DNA of 64,000 nt from NCBI GenBank assembly GCA_947495295.1, contig CANLYJ010000010.1, forward strand, positions 1 to 64,000. The letters are read 5' to 3'. Each line of letters opens with the position of its first letter. Position 1 is the first letter of the stretch. The translations under genes were made by a program, and so were the position numbers. The DNA comes from an uncultured Paracoccaceae bacterium. GTDB taxonomy: Bacteria; Pseudomonadota; Alphaproteobacteria; Rhodobacterales; Rhodobacteraceae. The notes under the pieces were generated by a model. The model made no database searches, was not told where the DNA came from, and saw nothing but the letters and a program-made list of their open reading frames with translations. Shown here in pieces: positions 43,583-51,753 of the stretch.

Positions 43583-45288
43583 GCCTTGATCAGCCCAAGG
43601 CTTTCAAGTTTCAGCAGCACCTGATGGGCGCAGTTATCCACCGGTACGCTTTCGGTCTCGATGGAAAGTTCCGGGTTTTCAGGAACATCGTAAGGGTCTG
43701 AGATTCCGGTGAATTCCTTGATCTTGCCTTCGCGCGCCAGCTTATAAAGTCCTTTGCGGTCGCGGCGTTCGCATTCCTCGATTGATGTCGCGACATGGAC
43801 CTCGATAAAGGCGCCAAAGGCTTCGATATCTTCGCGCACGGCCCGCCGTGTGGTCGCATAAGGCGCAATCGGCGCACAGATCGCGATGCCACCATTTTTG
43901 GTGATTTCAGAGGCGACATAGCCGATCCGCCGGATGTTCAGATCGCGATGTTCCTTGGAAAAGCCCAGTTCAGAGCTGAGGTTCTTGCGCACGATATCCC
44001 CGTCGAGCAGGGTTACCGGGCGTCCGCCCATCTCCATCAGCTTGACCATCAGCGCATTGGCGATGGTGGATTTGCCAGACCCCGAAAAGCCGGTGAAGAA
44101 CACGGTGAAACCCTGTTCGGCCCGTGGCGGACGGGTCTTGCGCAGTTCTTCCACCACAGCGGGGAAAGAAAACCATTCGGGGATTTCCAGCCCTTCGGCC
44201 AGACGGCGACGCAGTTCTGTGCCCGAGATATTCAGGATGGTCACATCATCCTTGTCATGGATCTCATCCGCCGGTTCATATTGGGCGCGGTCCTGCACAT
44301 AGACCATGTGCTTAAAATCGACCATTTCGATGCCCATCTCATCCTGATGTTCGCGGAACAGGTCCTGCGCGTCATAGGGGCCGTAGAAATCCTCACCGGC
44401 AGAGTTCTTGCCGGGGCCAGCATGGTCGCGGCCCACAATGAAATGGGTGCAGCCATGGTTCTTGCGGATCAGCCCGTGCCAGACCGCCTCGCGCGGGCCG
44501 GCCATGCGCATCGCCAGGTTCAGCAGCGACATCGTGGTGGTGGATGACGGGTATTGATCCAGCACCGCCTCGTAACAGCGCACCCGGGTGAAATGGTCGA
44601 TATCGCCCGGTTTGGTCATGCCCACGATGGGGTGGATCAACAGGTTCGCCTGCGCCTCTTTCGCGGCACGGAAGGTCAGTTCCTGATGGGCGCGGTGCAG
44701 CGGGTTGCGGGTCTGGAAGGCCACAACCTTGCGCCAGCCCAGCTTGCGGAAATAGGCGCGCAATTCATTGGGTGTGTCGCGGCGGGCGCGGAAATCATAA
44801 TGGATGGGTTGCTGAATGCCGGTAATCGGCCCGCCCAGATAGACCGCACCTGCGTGGTTGTGCAGATAGTTCACCGCCGGATGGGCGCTGTCATCGGCGC
44901 CAAACACTTTTTCCGCTTCAAGCGCCTTGTTGGGCACCCATTTATCTGTGACGGTCATGGTGGCAAGGATCACACCTTCCTGATCGCGCAGGGCGATATC
45001 CTGACCCAGTTCCACTGTTTCGGCGAATTTTTCACCCACATCGAGTGTGATCGGCATCGGCCAGAGCGTGCCATCGGCCAGGCGCATCTTATCCACGACA
45101 CTGTCGTAATCGGCTTCGCTCAGGAACCCTTTGAGCGGGTTGAACCCGCCATTCATCAGCAGTTCCAGATCGCAGATCTGACGCGGCGTCAGATCATGGC
45201 TGACCAGATCAGCCGCTTCAAGCTTCAGCTTTTGTGCGCTGTCATAAGACACATAAAGTTCGGGAATAGGGGCCAGGTCCTGTGGCAT
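43579..45288 (-). CDS. Bifunctional ATP sulfurylase / APS kinase
   Basis: A 569-residue two-domain enzyme from ATG 45288, preceded by AAGAG (a GTG at 45297 is less well placed). Residues 1-390 are ATP sulfurylase: QTRNPLHRAHQELTFRAAKE contains the H-x-x-H site and FIVGRDHAGPGKNS the second catalytic loop. Residues 395-569 are APS kinase: FTGFSGSGKSTIANALMVKL (P-loop), LLDGDIVRKNLSSELGFS and HRDLNIRRIGYVA. It makes PAPS from sulfate and two ATP. Roseobacters usually carry such an enzyme for assimilation; placed beside EPS genes and with three sulfotransferases on the same replicon, a dedicated PAPS supply is likely (inference). Confidence 0.93.
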   Translation of the reverse strand: MPQDLAPIPELYVSYDSAQKLKLEAADLVSHDLTPRQICDLELLMNGGFNPLKGFLSEADYDSVVDKMRLADGTLWPMPITLDVGEKFAETVELGQDIALRDQEGVILATMTVTDKWVPNKALEAEKVFGADDSAHPAVNYLHNHAGAVYLGGPITGIQQPIHYDFRARRDTPNELRAYFRKLGWRKVVAFQTRNPLHRAHQELTFRAAKEAQANLLIHPIVGMTKPGDIDHFTRVRCYEAVLDQYPSSTTTMSLLNLAMRMAGPREAVWHGLIRKNHGCTHFIVGRDHAGPGKNSAGEDFYGPYDAQDLFREHQDEMGIEMVDFKHMVYVQDRAQYEPADEIHDKDDVTILNISGTELRRRLAEGLEIPEWFSFPAVVEELRKTRPPRAEQGFTVFFTGFSGSGKSTIANALMVKLMEMGGRPVTLLDGDIVRKNLSSELGFSKEHRDLNIRRIGYVASEITKNGGIAICAPIAPYATTRRAVREDIEAFGAFIEVHVATSIEECERRDRKGLYKLAREGKIKEFTGISDPYDVPENPELSIETESVPVDNCAHQVLLKLESLGLIKA

Positions 45289-45321
45289 GTAATACACTCT
45301 TAAACAAATGGATTCGGGTTT

Positions 45322-45342
45322 GGCTGCGGGATAGCCGCAGCC
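45322..45342 (-). terminator. Hairpin downstream of the lipoprotein gene
   Basis: GGCTGCGG and CCGCAGCC form a perfect 8-bp stem around GATAG in the gap between the lipoprotein stop and the sat/cysC start. It lacks a T tract on the minus strand, so it could equally be a leader hairpin of sat/cysC upstream DNA. Confidence 0.4.
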
Positions 45343-45367
45343 AAGGTCCGATGTCTAGGGTCAGATC

Positions 45368-46051
45368 CTAGTTCTGCGATAAAACCACAGCCGCAGTGAG
45401 GTCTGTGCCACTGATATCGCCTGTCCCACCGCCATAGATGACAGTGCCGCTATCGGCGAAATCACCCGCAAAGTCGACATCGACATCCCCCGCAAGATCC
45501 GGGCCTGACAATGTGCCGGTCAGCGACCCGGAGATCCCAAGCTCTTCTGTCAGATCATTGCCGGGAAAAAACTGCGCATCCAGGGTCAGCGTACCGGGTT
45601 GGGCCGTGCCGTTTCCGATATGTACGAAATCGCGCCCGGTGCCGACAATCGCATTGGAACTGGAATTAAAATTGGCGATTGCCGTCATCACGCCAAAGAC
45701 GCGATCAGCGTTATTCCCATCTGGCACAAGCTCAATACCGCCGATATAGGTCCGTTGCCCGCTTGTGGGTGTATTGGCCCAGGGAGAGACAGGTTTGTCG
45801 TCAAAAAGCGTTTCCGCAATGGGGTTGAGCGCGCTGTCCCAGTCTTGCACCTCGCTCACACTCAGCGATGGGTTGTTGTTTACGGCGTCGATGAGTGCAG
45901 GGGAGGCCACGCTAGAAATATTCGTTACGGACTGATCAACAACATCTCGGCTGGACCCCCCCGATCCCCCTGATGACAGACATCCGGCAAGCAGGCTGGC
46001 AAAGCCGATGCAGATCGTTGTTTTCAAAAGGGGTGATCGGCTGATGGTCAT
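45368..46051 (-). CDS. Predicted lipoprotein with TbpB-like beta-rich C terminus
   Basis: A 227-residue protein from ATG 46051, chosen because AAGGAC precedes it and a lipoprotein signal then starts (TISRSPLLKTTICIGFASLL-AGC, lipobox L-A-G-C with Cys24). The Gly/Ser-rich linker SSGGSGGSS follows. The C-terminal part has alternating Gly-rich strands (SGSLTGTLSGPDLAGDVDVDF, GTVIYGGGTGDISGTDL) reminiscent of the small beta-barrel domain of transferrin-binding/Slam-dependent lipoproteins. No function can be assigned. The longer frame from 46195 would place the lipobox internally. The gene stands alone between two other minus-strand genes. Confidence 0.65.
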   Translation of the reverse strand: MTISRSPLLKTTICIGFASLLAGCLSSGGSGGSSRDVVDQSVTNISSVASPALIDAVNNNPSLSVSEVQDWDSALNPIAETLFDDKPVSPWANTPTSGQRTYIGGIELVPDGNNADRVFGVMTAIANFNSSSNAIVGTGRDFVHIGNGTAQPGTLTLDAQFFPGNDLTEELGISGSLTGTLSGPDLAGDVDVDFAGDFADSGTVIYGGGTGDISGTDLTAAVVLSQN

Positions 46052-46216
46052 GGTTTTGTCCTTGTCATTTCCCCCGGATGGGGCGGTCTTCAAGTTCTGT
46101 TTCCTGATGCCTGGCGGCTTGTCAACGCACAAACAACAGTTCGGCGCTGGCGCCCTTATTATGGCTATTCCAGCCCTAATACCCAGCAATTTCATGCCGA
46201 TTGAAAGATATGGTTA

Positions 46217-47194
46217 CTAGATCCCAGCCAGCCGCAGCTTGATCCGCGCCAGCCGGTCATAGCGTCCGACACTGATCCGCGGCAGGGCCATGGCATCCGC
46301 ATCATCATGGGCCAGCCTGTCACCCAGAATGGTGGCGCTTTGAAAACCGCATGTTTTCAGCATCTCACCCAGGGCCGCCGTGTGATTGCCATTGGGATAG
46401 GCAAAATGATCAACCGGCTGACCTGTCCATTCCTGCAAGAGTTCGCGTGACCGCGCCACACTGTCCCGCGCCTGATCCAGCGGCAATTGATCCAGCAATT
46501 CATGCCCATGGCTATGCGCCCCGATGGTCACGCAAGGATGGGCGGAAAGCTCCTGCAGTTGCGCCAATGTCATCGGTTGCAGCGGTGTGAACCCTGCCGT
46601 GTTATCAGCGCCTTGCGCGACGACATCATCGGCCAGCGCATCGCGGCTTTGGGTCGGGGCCTGTTTCAGCGCCTCCAGCACCTGGTTGATCTGCGCCCAA
46701 CGCGCCTTGCCCCTCTCGCGTCCAATCTGCCAGGTGCCATGCCCCGCAAGGGTGATCTGCCGGGGTGTATCCGCTTGCAGCGCATTCATCACCCGGTCGA
46801 ACCAATAGGGTTTGCCGGTCTCAATCTGGGCGGTGGCCACATAGATCGTAACCGGCAGGTTTTCGGCCTTGATGATCGGCAAAAGATGGGAATGAAGCCC
46901 AATCTCTCCGTCATCAAAGGTCAGCACCGCGCGGGGTCGTCCGCGCGGGGTCGCGGGCGTACGGGCGGCATCAAGCGACACGATATCGTAGCGGTCACGC
47001 AACATGGCGATCTGCGCACGGAAATCATCCACCCCCAATGCCACCCATGCATCCAGCGCCTCGGCCTGTGGCCGCAGCGTGTGATAACACAGGATCGTGG
47101 CCGGGTTGCCCCGCAAGGCACGGGTCTGCAGCAACCCGTAAAGCGGTGGTGCGGTCAGTGCCTGCAAGACCAGCCCTTTGGTAGTACCGATCAT
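46217..47194 (-). CDS. NodB-type polysaccharide deacetylase
   Basis: A 325-residue protein. Motif 1 RAVLTFDDGEIG supplies the general-base Asp and metal-binding Asp, motif 2 IGAHSHGHELLD the two metal-binding His residues, and HFAYPNGNH motif 3. An N-terminal region (ILCYHTLRP) is typical of EPS-linked deacetylases. It removes N- or O-acetyl groups from a glycan; no signal peptide is evident, so it may act in the cytoplasm on a lipid-linked unit. Its start overlaps the GT4 stop by four bases (ATGA), so the two are translationally coupled. Confidence 0.88.
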   Translation of the reverse strand: MIGTTKGLVLQALTAPPLYGLLQTRALRGNPATILCYHTLRPQAEALDAWVALGVDDFRAQIAMLRDRYDIVSLDAARTPATPRGRPRAVLTFDDGEIGLHSHLLPIIKAENLPVTIYVATAQIETGKPYWFDRVMNALQADTPRQITLAGHGTWQIGRERGKARWAQINQVLEALKQAPTQSRDALADDVVAQGADNTAGFTPLQPMTLAQLQELSAHPCVTIGAHSHGHELLDQLPLDQARDSVARSRELLQEWTGQPVDHFAYPNGNHTAALGEMLKTCGFQSATILGDRLAHDDADAMALPRISVGRYDRLARIKLRLAGI

Positions 47195-48396
47195 GATTGC
47201 GCGGCCTCGAAGATGGTTTTCAGCTTGGCGGCTTCCCGTGTCACGTCATGCCGGTCGCGCACCCGTTCCAGCCCGGCCAGCCCAAGCTTGGCAGCATCCG
47301 CCCTTGGCATCCGGGCAAAATCCGCCATCGCGGCGGCCAATTCACCCGACAGGCCAGCAGGTACGAGCCAGCCTGTCTTGCCCTCCCGCACCAGTTCCGG
47401 GATGCCGGCGATATAGGTGGCAATCACCGGGCGTGCCTCTGCCATGGCCTCCATGATCACAACGGGCAAGCCTTCGGTAAAACTGGGATGGACAAGGGCG
47501 CTGGCGGCGCGGATTTCCTGTTTCACCTGATCGGAATTGATCCAGCCGGTGATGCGCACGGCATTCGTCAATCCCAATGCCGTAATCCGGGCCTCCAGTT
47601 CATCCCGCATCGGGCCATCACCGGCCAGAACCAGCTTTGCATCCGGTTGATCCTGCGCAACCACGGCAAACGCCTCTAGCAAAACCAGATGGCCCTTTTC
47701 GGGGCTGAAACGCCCGATGCTGAGCAATGTCAGGGTGGCGGGCAGGGGGACAGGATCGCCCGCAAAACTTTCAGGGGCCAGTCCGCAATGCACGGTGTTG
47801 ATCTTGTCCCAAAGCGCGTGCGGTGTGTGATATTTCATCTGGGCGGCGATATAGGCGCAAGAACCCACAGCCGCCTTGGCCATGCCAACCTTTTGCGGCA
47901 GCGCATGGTGTTTGGGGTCGTCAAACACCTCTGACCCATGCACGGTGAAACTGTAATCGGGCCCACCCAAGGCTTTGACAAGCAAGGCAATCTCGGCCGA
48001 ATTCGTGCCGAAATGCGCATGCAAATGGGTGACCGCCTTGCCTCGCAGCCAGGACATGATGCAACAGGCATGGGCCAGATAGATCAGGTGATAAGGCCAG
48101 GGCCGTTCATTGTTTTTCGACAGCGCAAGCGCCTGTTTCATCGCCCGAAAAAACGGACCCGGCTGGCGCAGGGCGTAACCGGCGGCACCGCGCAAAAGTG
48201 CGCCCAGCCCATCCTTTAATGTATGGCTTGTCTTGGCCAGTTCCGCGATATCCAGCGGGTCCACCAGCGTGCTGTCCCAGCCGCGCAGGGCAAAGCGTTC
48301 GACCACAACACCCTGTGCCTCAAGCGCATGAATTTCGCGCCGGATAAACGTATGGCTGACAGCCGGATAATGATTGATGAGATAGGCAACATGCAT
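47191..48396 (-). CDS. GT4-family glycosyltransferase
   Basis: A 401-residue enzyme of the ExoL/AmsK-like GT4 type. N-terminal HVAYLINHYPAVSHTFIRREI is the standard opening of this subgroup, then HLHAHFGTNSAEIALL and FTVHGSEVFDD in the acceptor domain. The donor domain has LLSIGRFSPEKGHLVLLEAF, LVLAGDGPMRDELEARI, ITGWINSDQV and HPSFTEGLPVVIMEAMAEA, giving the catalytic E-x7-E. It is coupled to the deacetylase gene downstream. Confidence 0.9.
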   Translation of the reverse strand: MHVAYLINHYPAVSHTFIRREIHALEAQGVVVERFALRGWDSTLVDPLDIAELAKTSHTLKDGLGALLRGAAGYALRQPGPFFRAMKQALALSKNNERPWPYHLIYLAHACCIMSWLRGKAVTHLHAHFGTNSAEIALLVKALGGPDYSFTVHGSEVFDDPKHHALPQKVGMAKAAVGSCAYIAAQMKYHTPHALWDKINTVHCGLAPESFAGDPVPLPATLTLLSIGRFSPEKGHLVLLEAFAVVAQDQPDAKLVLAGDGPMRDELEARITALGLTNAVRITGWINSDQVKQEIRAASALVHPSFTEGLPVVIMEAMAEARPVIATYIAGIPELVREGKTGWLVPAGLSGELAAAMADFARMPRADAAKLGLAGLERVRDRHDVTREAAKLKTIFEAAQS

Positions 48397-48482
48397 GGCA
48401 ATGATCTTTGGATAACGGGTTTATGTATAATCGAAAAGCGCGCGGTAACGTCTGCATATGCGGCCCGCTTGGGTGGGTAATG

Positions 48483-49853
48483 TCAACTGGGGATCAGCAC
48501 CATGAGCAGATCGAGTGCTGCCGGTGTCGTCCAGAGGATCAGGGCAGAAAAGCCAAGGGCGAGACTGAACAGGATCAGATCCTGCCCGCCATACCAGCCG
48601 TGATAGGGCCGGATGTAATAGACCAGCAGCGGATAGATGATGATATCAACCAGAAACGGCGCCAACACGGCCCCGATGATCCCGAAATTGCTGATCAGGA
48701 TCAGAAGCAGACCCACCCGGATGACGGCAGAGACGATTGTAAACAAAGTGAAATCCCGCGAATTCCCATTGGCCAGCAGGATCTGATTATACCCCGCCAC
48801 GATCAGCCGTGGCATGATTGCAAGGCTCAGCACCACAAGGATCGCACCGGCCCCGTAATAGCGGGCGTCATAGAGAAATTCGATCAGGAACTCACCGATT
48901 GTTGCCGTGAAAGCCGCGACAGACATGAAGCCCACAGCCAGCCCCAGCTTGGCCAGCCCGATCTGCCGCCGGTTCTGCGGATTGGCCCCCGGGGGCCGGT
49001 TGCGAAACAGCGGCAGCAGCACGCCCGAGACGATTTGCTGGTTCAGCGTGGCGGGCACATTGGCCAGGAAAAAGGCGATGGTGAACAGCGCAAGTGTTTC
49101 CAGTGAAACGAATTTCCCCAGAATCATCCGGTCACCCTGGGCCACGAAATAGCCCGCGATTGTGGCAATGAAGATATATTTGCCGAAATGGAACAGCTCC
49201 CTGACCGCAGGCCAATCCCAGGCAAAGCTGTTCCGCTTGCCCGGGATGATGAAATGCGAGCCGATCGATTTCAGCGTGGCCCCGATCAGCGCGCCATAGA
49301 CAAGCGCCCAGTAGCTTTCCAGATAATAGGCCAGAATGACCATGAAGATCGCCGCGATGAACTGCGATGCGACGCCCAAAGTGACCTGAGGACCCAGATA
49401 AAGATTGCGGTTCGCCTGGATCAGCCAGGTCGATCTGAACCCATTGATCAGCAATGTCGCCCCGATCACCGGGATGATGGTGGCCATTTCCGGATAGCCG
49501 TAGAACTGTGCCGCTGGCACAGCTAAAATCCACGTCATCACCCATAAAAACAGGCCTCTGAGGATCTGAATGGTCCAGGCGGTATCAAGATATCGTTTCT
49601 CGTCGCCACGGTCGCTTTGGATGATTGCGGCGCGCATGCCGACATCGGAAAAATTCTCCAGCCCCGCCAGAACCACCTGCACCAGCGCCATCAGGCCAAA
49701 GGCTTCGGGGACCAGAAGGCGGGTCAGGATCAGGTTGGAGCCGAGCCGGATCACCTGGCTGCCGCCAAAGCCCATAAAGCTGATCAATGTGCCCCGGATG
49801 GCGCGGGCCTTCATGCCATCACCGGTCAGAAGTGTAGAAATCTTTGCTTTCAT
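48483..49853 (-). CDS. Wzx-like oligosaccharide flippase (MOP superfamily)
   Basis: A 456-residue membrane protein with 12-14 predicted helices; start ATG 49853 is favoured, but ATG 49814 and a longer frame to 49964 are possible and none has a good ribosome binding site. FMGFGGSQVIRLGSNLILTR followed by LLVPEAFGLMALV is the typical N terminus of polysaccharide-synthesis MOP exporters. Family knowledge: flips polyprenyl-linked oligosaccharides to the periplasm. With the polymerase-like protein at 41129 and Wzz-like protein at 51824 it points to a Wzx/Wzy-type pathway. A weak possible -10 of the GT4 gene lies in the 86-bp gap downstream. Confidence 0.85.
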   Translation of the reverse strand: MKAKISTLLTGDGMKARAIRGTLISFMGFGGSQVIRLGSNLILTRLLVPEAFGLMALVQVVLAGLENFSDVGMRAAIIQSDRGDEKRYLDTAWTIQILRGLFLWVMTWILAVPAAQFYGYPEMATIIPVIGATLLINGFRSTWLIQANRNLYLGPQVTLGVASQFIAAIFMVILAYYLESYWALVYGALIGATLKSIGSHFIIPGKRNSFAWDWPAVRELFHFGKYIFIATIAGYFVAQGDRMILGKFVSLETLALFTIAFFLANVPATLNQQIVSGVLLPLFRNRPPGANPQNRRQIGLAKLGLAVGFMSVAAFTATIGEFLIEFLYDARYYGAGAILVVLSLAIMPRLIVAGYNQILLANGNSRDFTLFTIVSAVIRVGLLLILISNFGIIGAVLAPFLVDIIIYPLLVYYIRPYHGWYGGQDLILFSLALGFSALILWTTPAALDLLMVLIPS

Positions 49854-50247
49854 GGGTAACTTGAAAAACCTTTGATAAATGCAGCCTCGCTTAAGCGATT
49901 TGGGCGCGCAAAGCGAGGTCCAAAACAGCCGCGACCGGCCCGGGTTGCCCAAGGGCGCACGCAACGTTCGGTGGTGTCCGCTGACCTCTGACAGGGGCGG
50001 ATGGCAGAATCATGTGTTAACGTTGGCAAATCAGTGATTTTACACGGTCTGCAAAGCGTCGGCGCCACGTCGGCAAAACGTCGGACCCCTGCGCACGGTA
50101 GGGGGCGTTTAATGCAACGTGCGGTGCAGGTATGAATGCGGCATTAAGGTTTTGCCGTATCTGCTGCCAGGCGGGGGGTAACGTGCCTGGATTGGGTGAT
50201 CGGTCCTTGCGTTGATGCCTGATGGTTTTGTGTGATATGTTTGGTGC
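49854..50247. other. Divergent intergenic region with three phased 11-bp repeats
   Basis: This gap between the flippase and the toxin-antitoxin pair holds three tandem units at 50056-50088 (GCGTCGGCGCC, ACGTCGGCAAA, ACGTCGGACCC), each with CGTCGG at an exact 11-bp step. An 11-bp period is the spacing used by OmpR/PhoB-type response regulators. No other gene or clear promoter was recognised. Confidence 0.45.
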
Positions 50248-50427
50248 ATGGACATGAAGGCGATCAAGAAAAACAGCACTGCATGGGTTGAAAGCGATCC
50301 GGATGCCACGCCCGTGGCAGGCTATGATGCGGCATTGCAGGCAGCCATTGCCAAGGGCAAAGCACAGCTTGAGGCCGGGCAGGGGATTGCGGCTGATCAG
50401 GTTTGGGGCGACCTTGGCATCGAATGA
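50248..50427 (+). CDS. Small antitoxin of a ParD/ParE-like pair
   Basis: A 59-residue protein too short for standard ORF cut-offs. It opens MDMKAIKKNSTAWVESDPDA and ends in a Gly/Ala-rich acidic tail, like the small 'stability determinant'/ParD-type antitoxins found in Rhodobacteraceae. Its last codons overlap the toxin start (AATGA), the usual coupling for antitoxin-first operons. Either of two ATGs (50248 or 50254) may be the start. It should bind and neutralise the toxin and repress the operon. The exact antitoxin family is not certain. Confidence 0.75.
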   Translation: MDMKAIKKNSTAWVESDPDATPVAGYDAALQAAIAKGKAQLEAGQGIAADQVWGDLGIE

Positions 50428-50720
50428 AGATCGTGTTTGCGCCACTGGCGCGCGACAATATCCGCGACATCCAGACCTATATTGCCATTGATAATATCAG
50501 TGCCGCCGCCCGTGTGGCATCAGAGATCCGGCGCACGATTGATGCGCTTGCCACCTATCCGCTGATTGGCCAGATTTATCAGGATGATGTGCGGCGGCTG
50601 GTCGTGACACGCTATCCTTACGTGGTGTTCTATCTGGTTGATCAGGCAGCCGGGCAGGTCAGTATCCTGACGGTGCAGCACGCCCATCAACTGCCCCCGG
50701 ATTTTGAAGATGTGTCCTAG
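50424..50720 (+). CDS. RelE/ParE-superfamily toxin
   Basis: A 98-residue protein from ATG 50424, overlapping the antitoxin stop; the frame extends upstream to 50403 but inside the antitoxin. KIVFAPLARDNIRDIQTYIA is the characteristic N-terminal strand-helix, followed by YPLIGQIYQDDVRRLVVTRYPYVVFYLVD and a C-terminal ILTVQHAHQ strand: the 'R-x-x-x-x-x-Y-x-x-x-Y' core and I/V-L-x-V-x-H-x-x/R end of ParE toxins, which act on gyrase in studied members. On a replicon it would act in post-segregational stability alongside parAB. Confidence 0.85.
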   Translation: MKIVFAPLARDNIRDIQTYIAIDNISAAARVASEIRRTIDALATYPLIGQIYQDDVRRLVVTRYPYVVFYLVDQAAGQVSILTVQHAHQLPPDFEDVS

Positions 50721-51148
50721 TGATCGGATATCATGTAAAAATTGATCTAGTCGCCGTTTGGCTCATCGACCTCGGATATTGCGATCTTCCAGAATTGCTC
50801 ATGGGTGACATTTTAGCTTTGCGGCTACACTAAGCCATTGCGAGAATATATCTTACAGAGAATTAGGGACGAATGTTACAATTCGTGAGCTTGCGCGGAA
50901 ACATAAAAGGGGGTAAAAACTACTTATCGGCAGAGCTACACCCGCCCCAATTTTGGCGGGTTTTTTTGTGCGTGCATCAAAGGTTGACGACGCAGAACAA
51001 AACAAGTACTTCCGATAGCGACTAAATATGTCTAACCAAATTGCACGTGTATCGTATGGCTTTAGACCAACCGCATGGCGCACCTGACGGTATAATCAGG
51101 AACAGACGGAACTTAATGGTTCTGTCACAACAACTTTAATTTCACTCT
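50721..51148. other. Non-coding stretch with one orphan terminator
   Basis: No ORF with protein-like features was found; the minus-strand frame at 50853-51083 crosses the terminator and looks spurious. A strong rho-independent terminator at 50940-50967 has no gene between it and the toxin stop 220 bp upstream, so it may end the toxin-antitoxin transcript or a small RNA. Confidence 0.45.
50940..50967 (+). terminator. Rho-independent terminator, orphan
   Basis: ACCCGCC and GGCGGGT form a 7-bp stem around CCAATTTT, followed by seven T. This is the most canonical terminator in the window, yet no coding region ends within 200 bp upstream. Confidence 0.85.
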
Positions 51149-51200
51149 GCCTAAGGCGTTAACGCGCACCGCGCATTTTAGGCATTCCGTATAGAGATAG

Positions 51201-51237
51201 CCCCGCTTTCCGCTGAACTGCAGGAGGTGGGGTTTTT
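51201..51237 (+). terminator. Terminator hairpin 1 of a tandem pair
   Basis: CCCCGCTTTC pairs with GGAGGTGGGG (with G-U pairs) around a 12-base loop and is followed by TTTTT. Confidence 0.7.
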
Positions 51238-51242
51238 CGTAG

Positions 51243-51271
51243 CCCCATAGGTCTTTCCTGTGGGGTCTTTT
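51243..51271 (+). terminator. Terminator hairpin 2 of a tandem pair
   Basis: CCCCATAGG pairs with CCTGTGGGG around TCTTT (one U-G pair), followed by TCTTTT. Confidence 0.75.
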
Positions 51272-51309
51272 GCGTTTGTATGGACGCTTCTCAAGCACAG
51301 GAATAGCTG

Positions 51310-51399
51310 ATGCTGGAAACCCTAATTCTCGGGTTTCTGGGCAGTCTCTTGGCGAGTGCCGTATGGCATTTCATCGCCAAGTGGTTTGACCAGAAGTAA
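51310..51399 (+). CDS. 29-residue hydrophobic peptide, type I toxin-like
   Basis: An ORF too short for standard tracks but preceded by AGGAA six bases before its ATG, a near-ideal ribosome binding site. The peptide has one hydrophobic helix (LILGFLGSLLASAVW) followed by an aromatic/charged tail (HFIAKWFDQK). That architecture, a single helix, a Trp near the membrane edge and a terminal Lys, resembles Ldr/Fst-type membrane peptides of type I toxin-antitoxin systems. Tandem terminators lie 39 bp upstream and could belong to a regulatory RNA. I recognise no exact family, and a small structural membrane peptide is equally possible. Confidence 0.5.
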   Translation: MLETLILGFLGSLLASAVWHFIAKWFDQK

Positions 51400-51753
51400 C
51401 CCGCTAGCTTTCCCCTTTTCGAACTGACCAGTAGTTTTCTGGCAACGGATTCCGATGCATGGGGGAGGTGCGTCTCGTGGTCAGAAAATCCTTTATAAAA
51501 TAAGTGTGAAATGACATTCCTATAATGAAGATTATGTTAAATAAATGCATTCAGGTCATCTGTGCGTCTGGTCCTGCTTTTGCGTGATCAGGCCTAAGGT
51601 CAGGCAGTCTGCGAAAAAATTGCACAAACAGCGGCTGAAATCCTGCCACATTCTGTTTATATCACTTAAAAGGGCATTCAGTTTTGCGGTTTAACGATTG
51701 ACAAGCGACCCTGCGCCGTTCTTGCAGTGTTGTTGATGAAGGTAAAAATTATA
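51400..51753. other. AT-richer leader region upstream of the Wzz-like gene
   Basis: No ORF or repeat of note. A TTGACA at 51698-51703 is a good -35 candidate, but the position 17 bp downstream (CTTGCA) is a poor -10, so the promoter is not called. The region is clearly less GC-rich than the surrounding genes. Confidence 0.4.

Larger units (their letters stand above)
51149..51271 (+). ncRNA. Candidate structured small RNA with tandem terminators
   Basis: GCCTAA (51149-51154) and TTAGGC (51178-51183) can pair around a GC-rich segment. A hairpin with stem 51201-51210/51223-51232 and five T follows, then a second with a perfect 9-bp stem (CCCCATAGG/CCTGTGGGG, 51243-51265) and TCTTTT. Two back-to-back terminators with no ORF before them suggest a small stable RNA. 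An AGGAGGT at 51222-51228 is buried in the first hairpin and has no usable start codon. No Rfam family was recognised. Confidence 0.45.

Noticed and set aside
50853-51083. 76-residue minus-strand ORF
   Set aside because: Crosses the orphan terminator and lacks a ribosome binding site.
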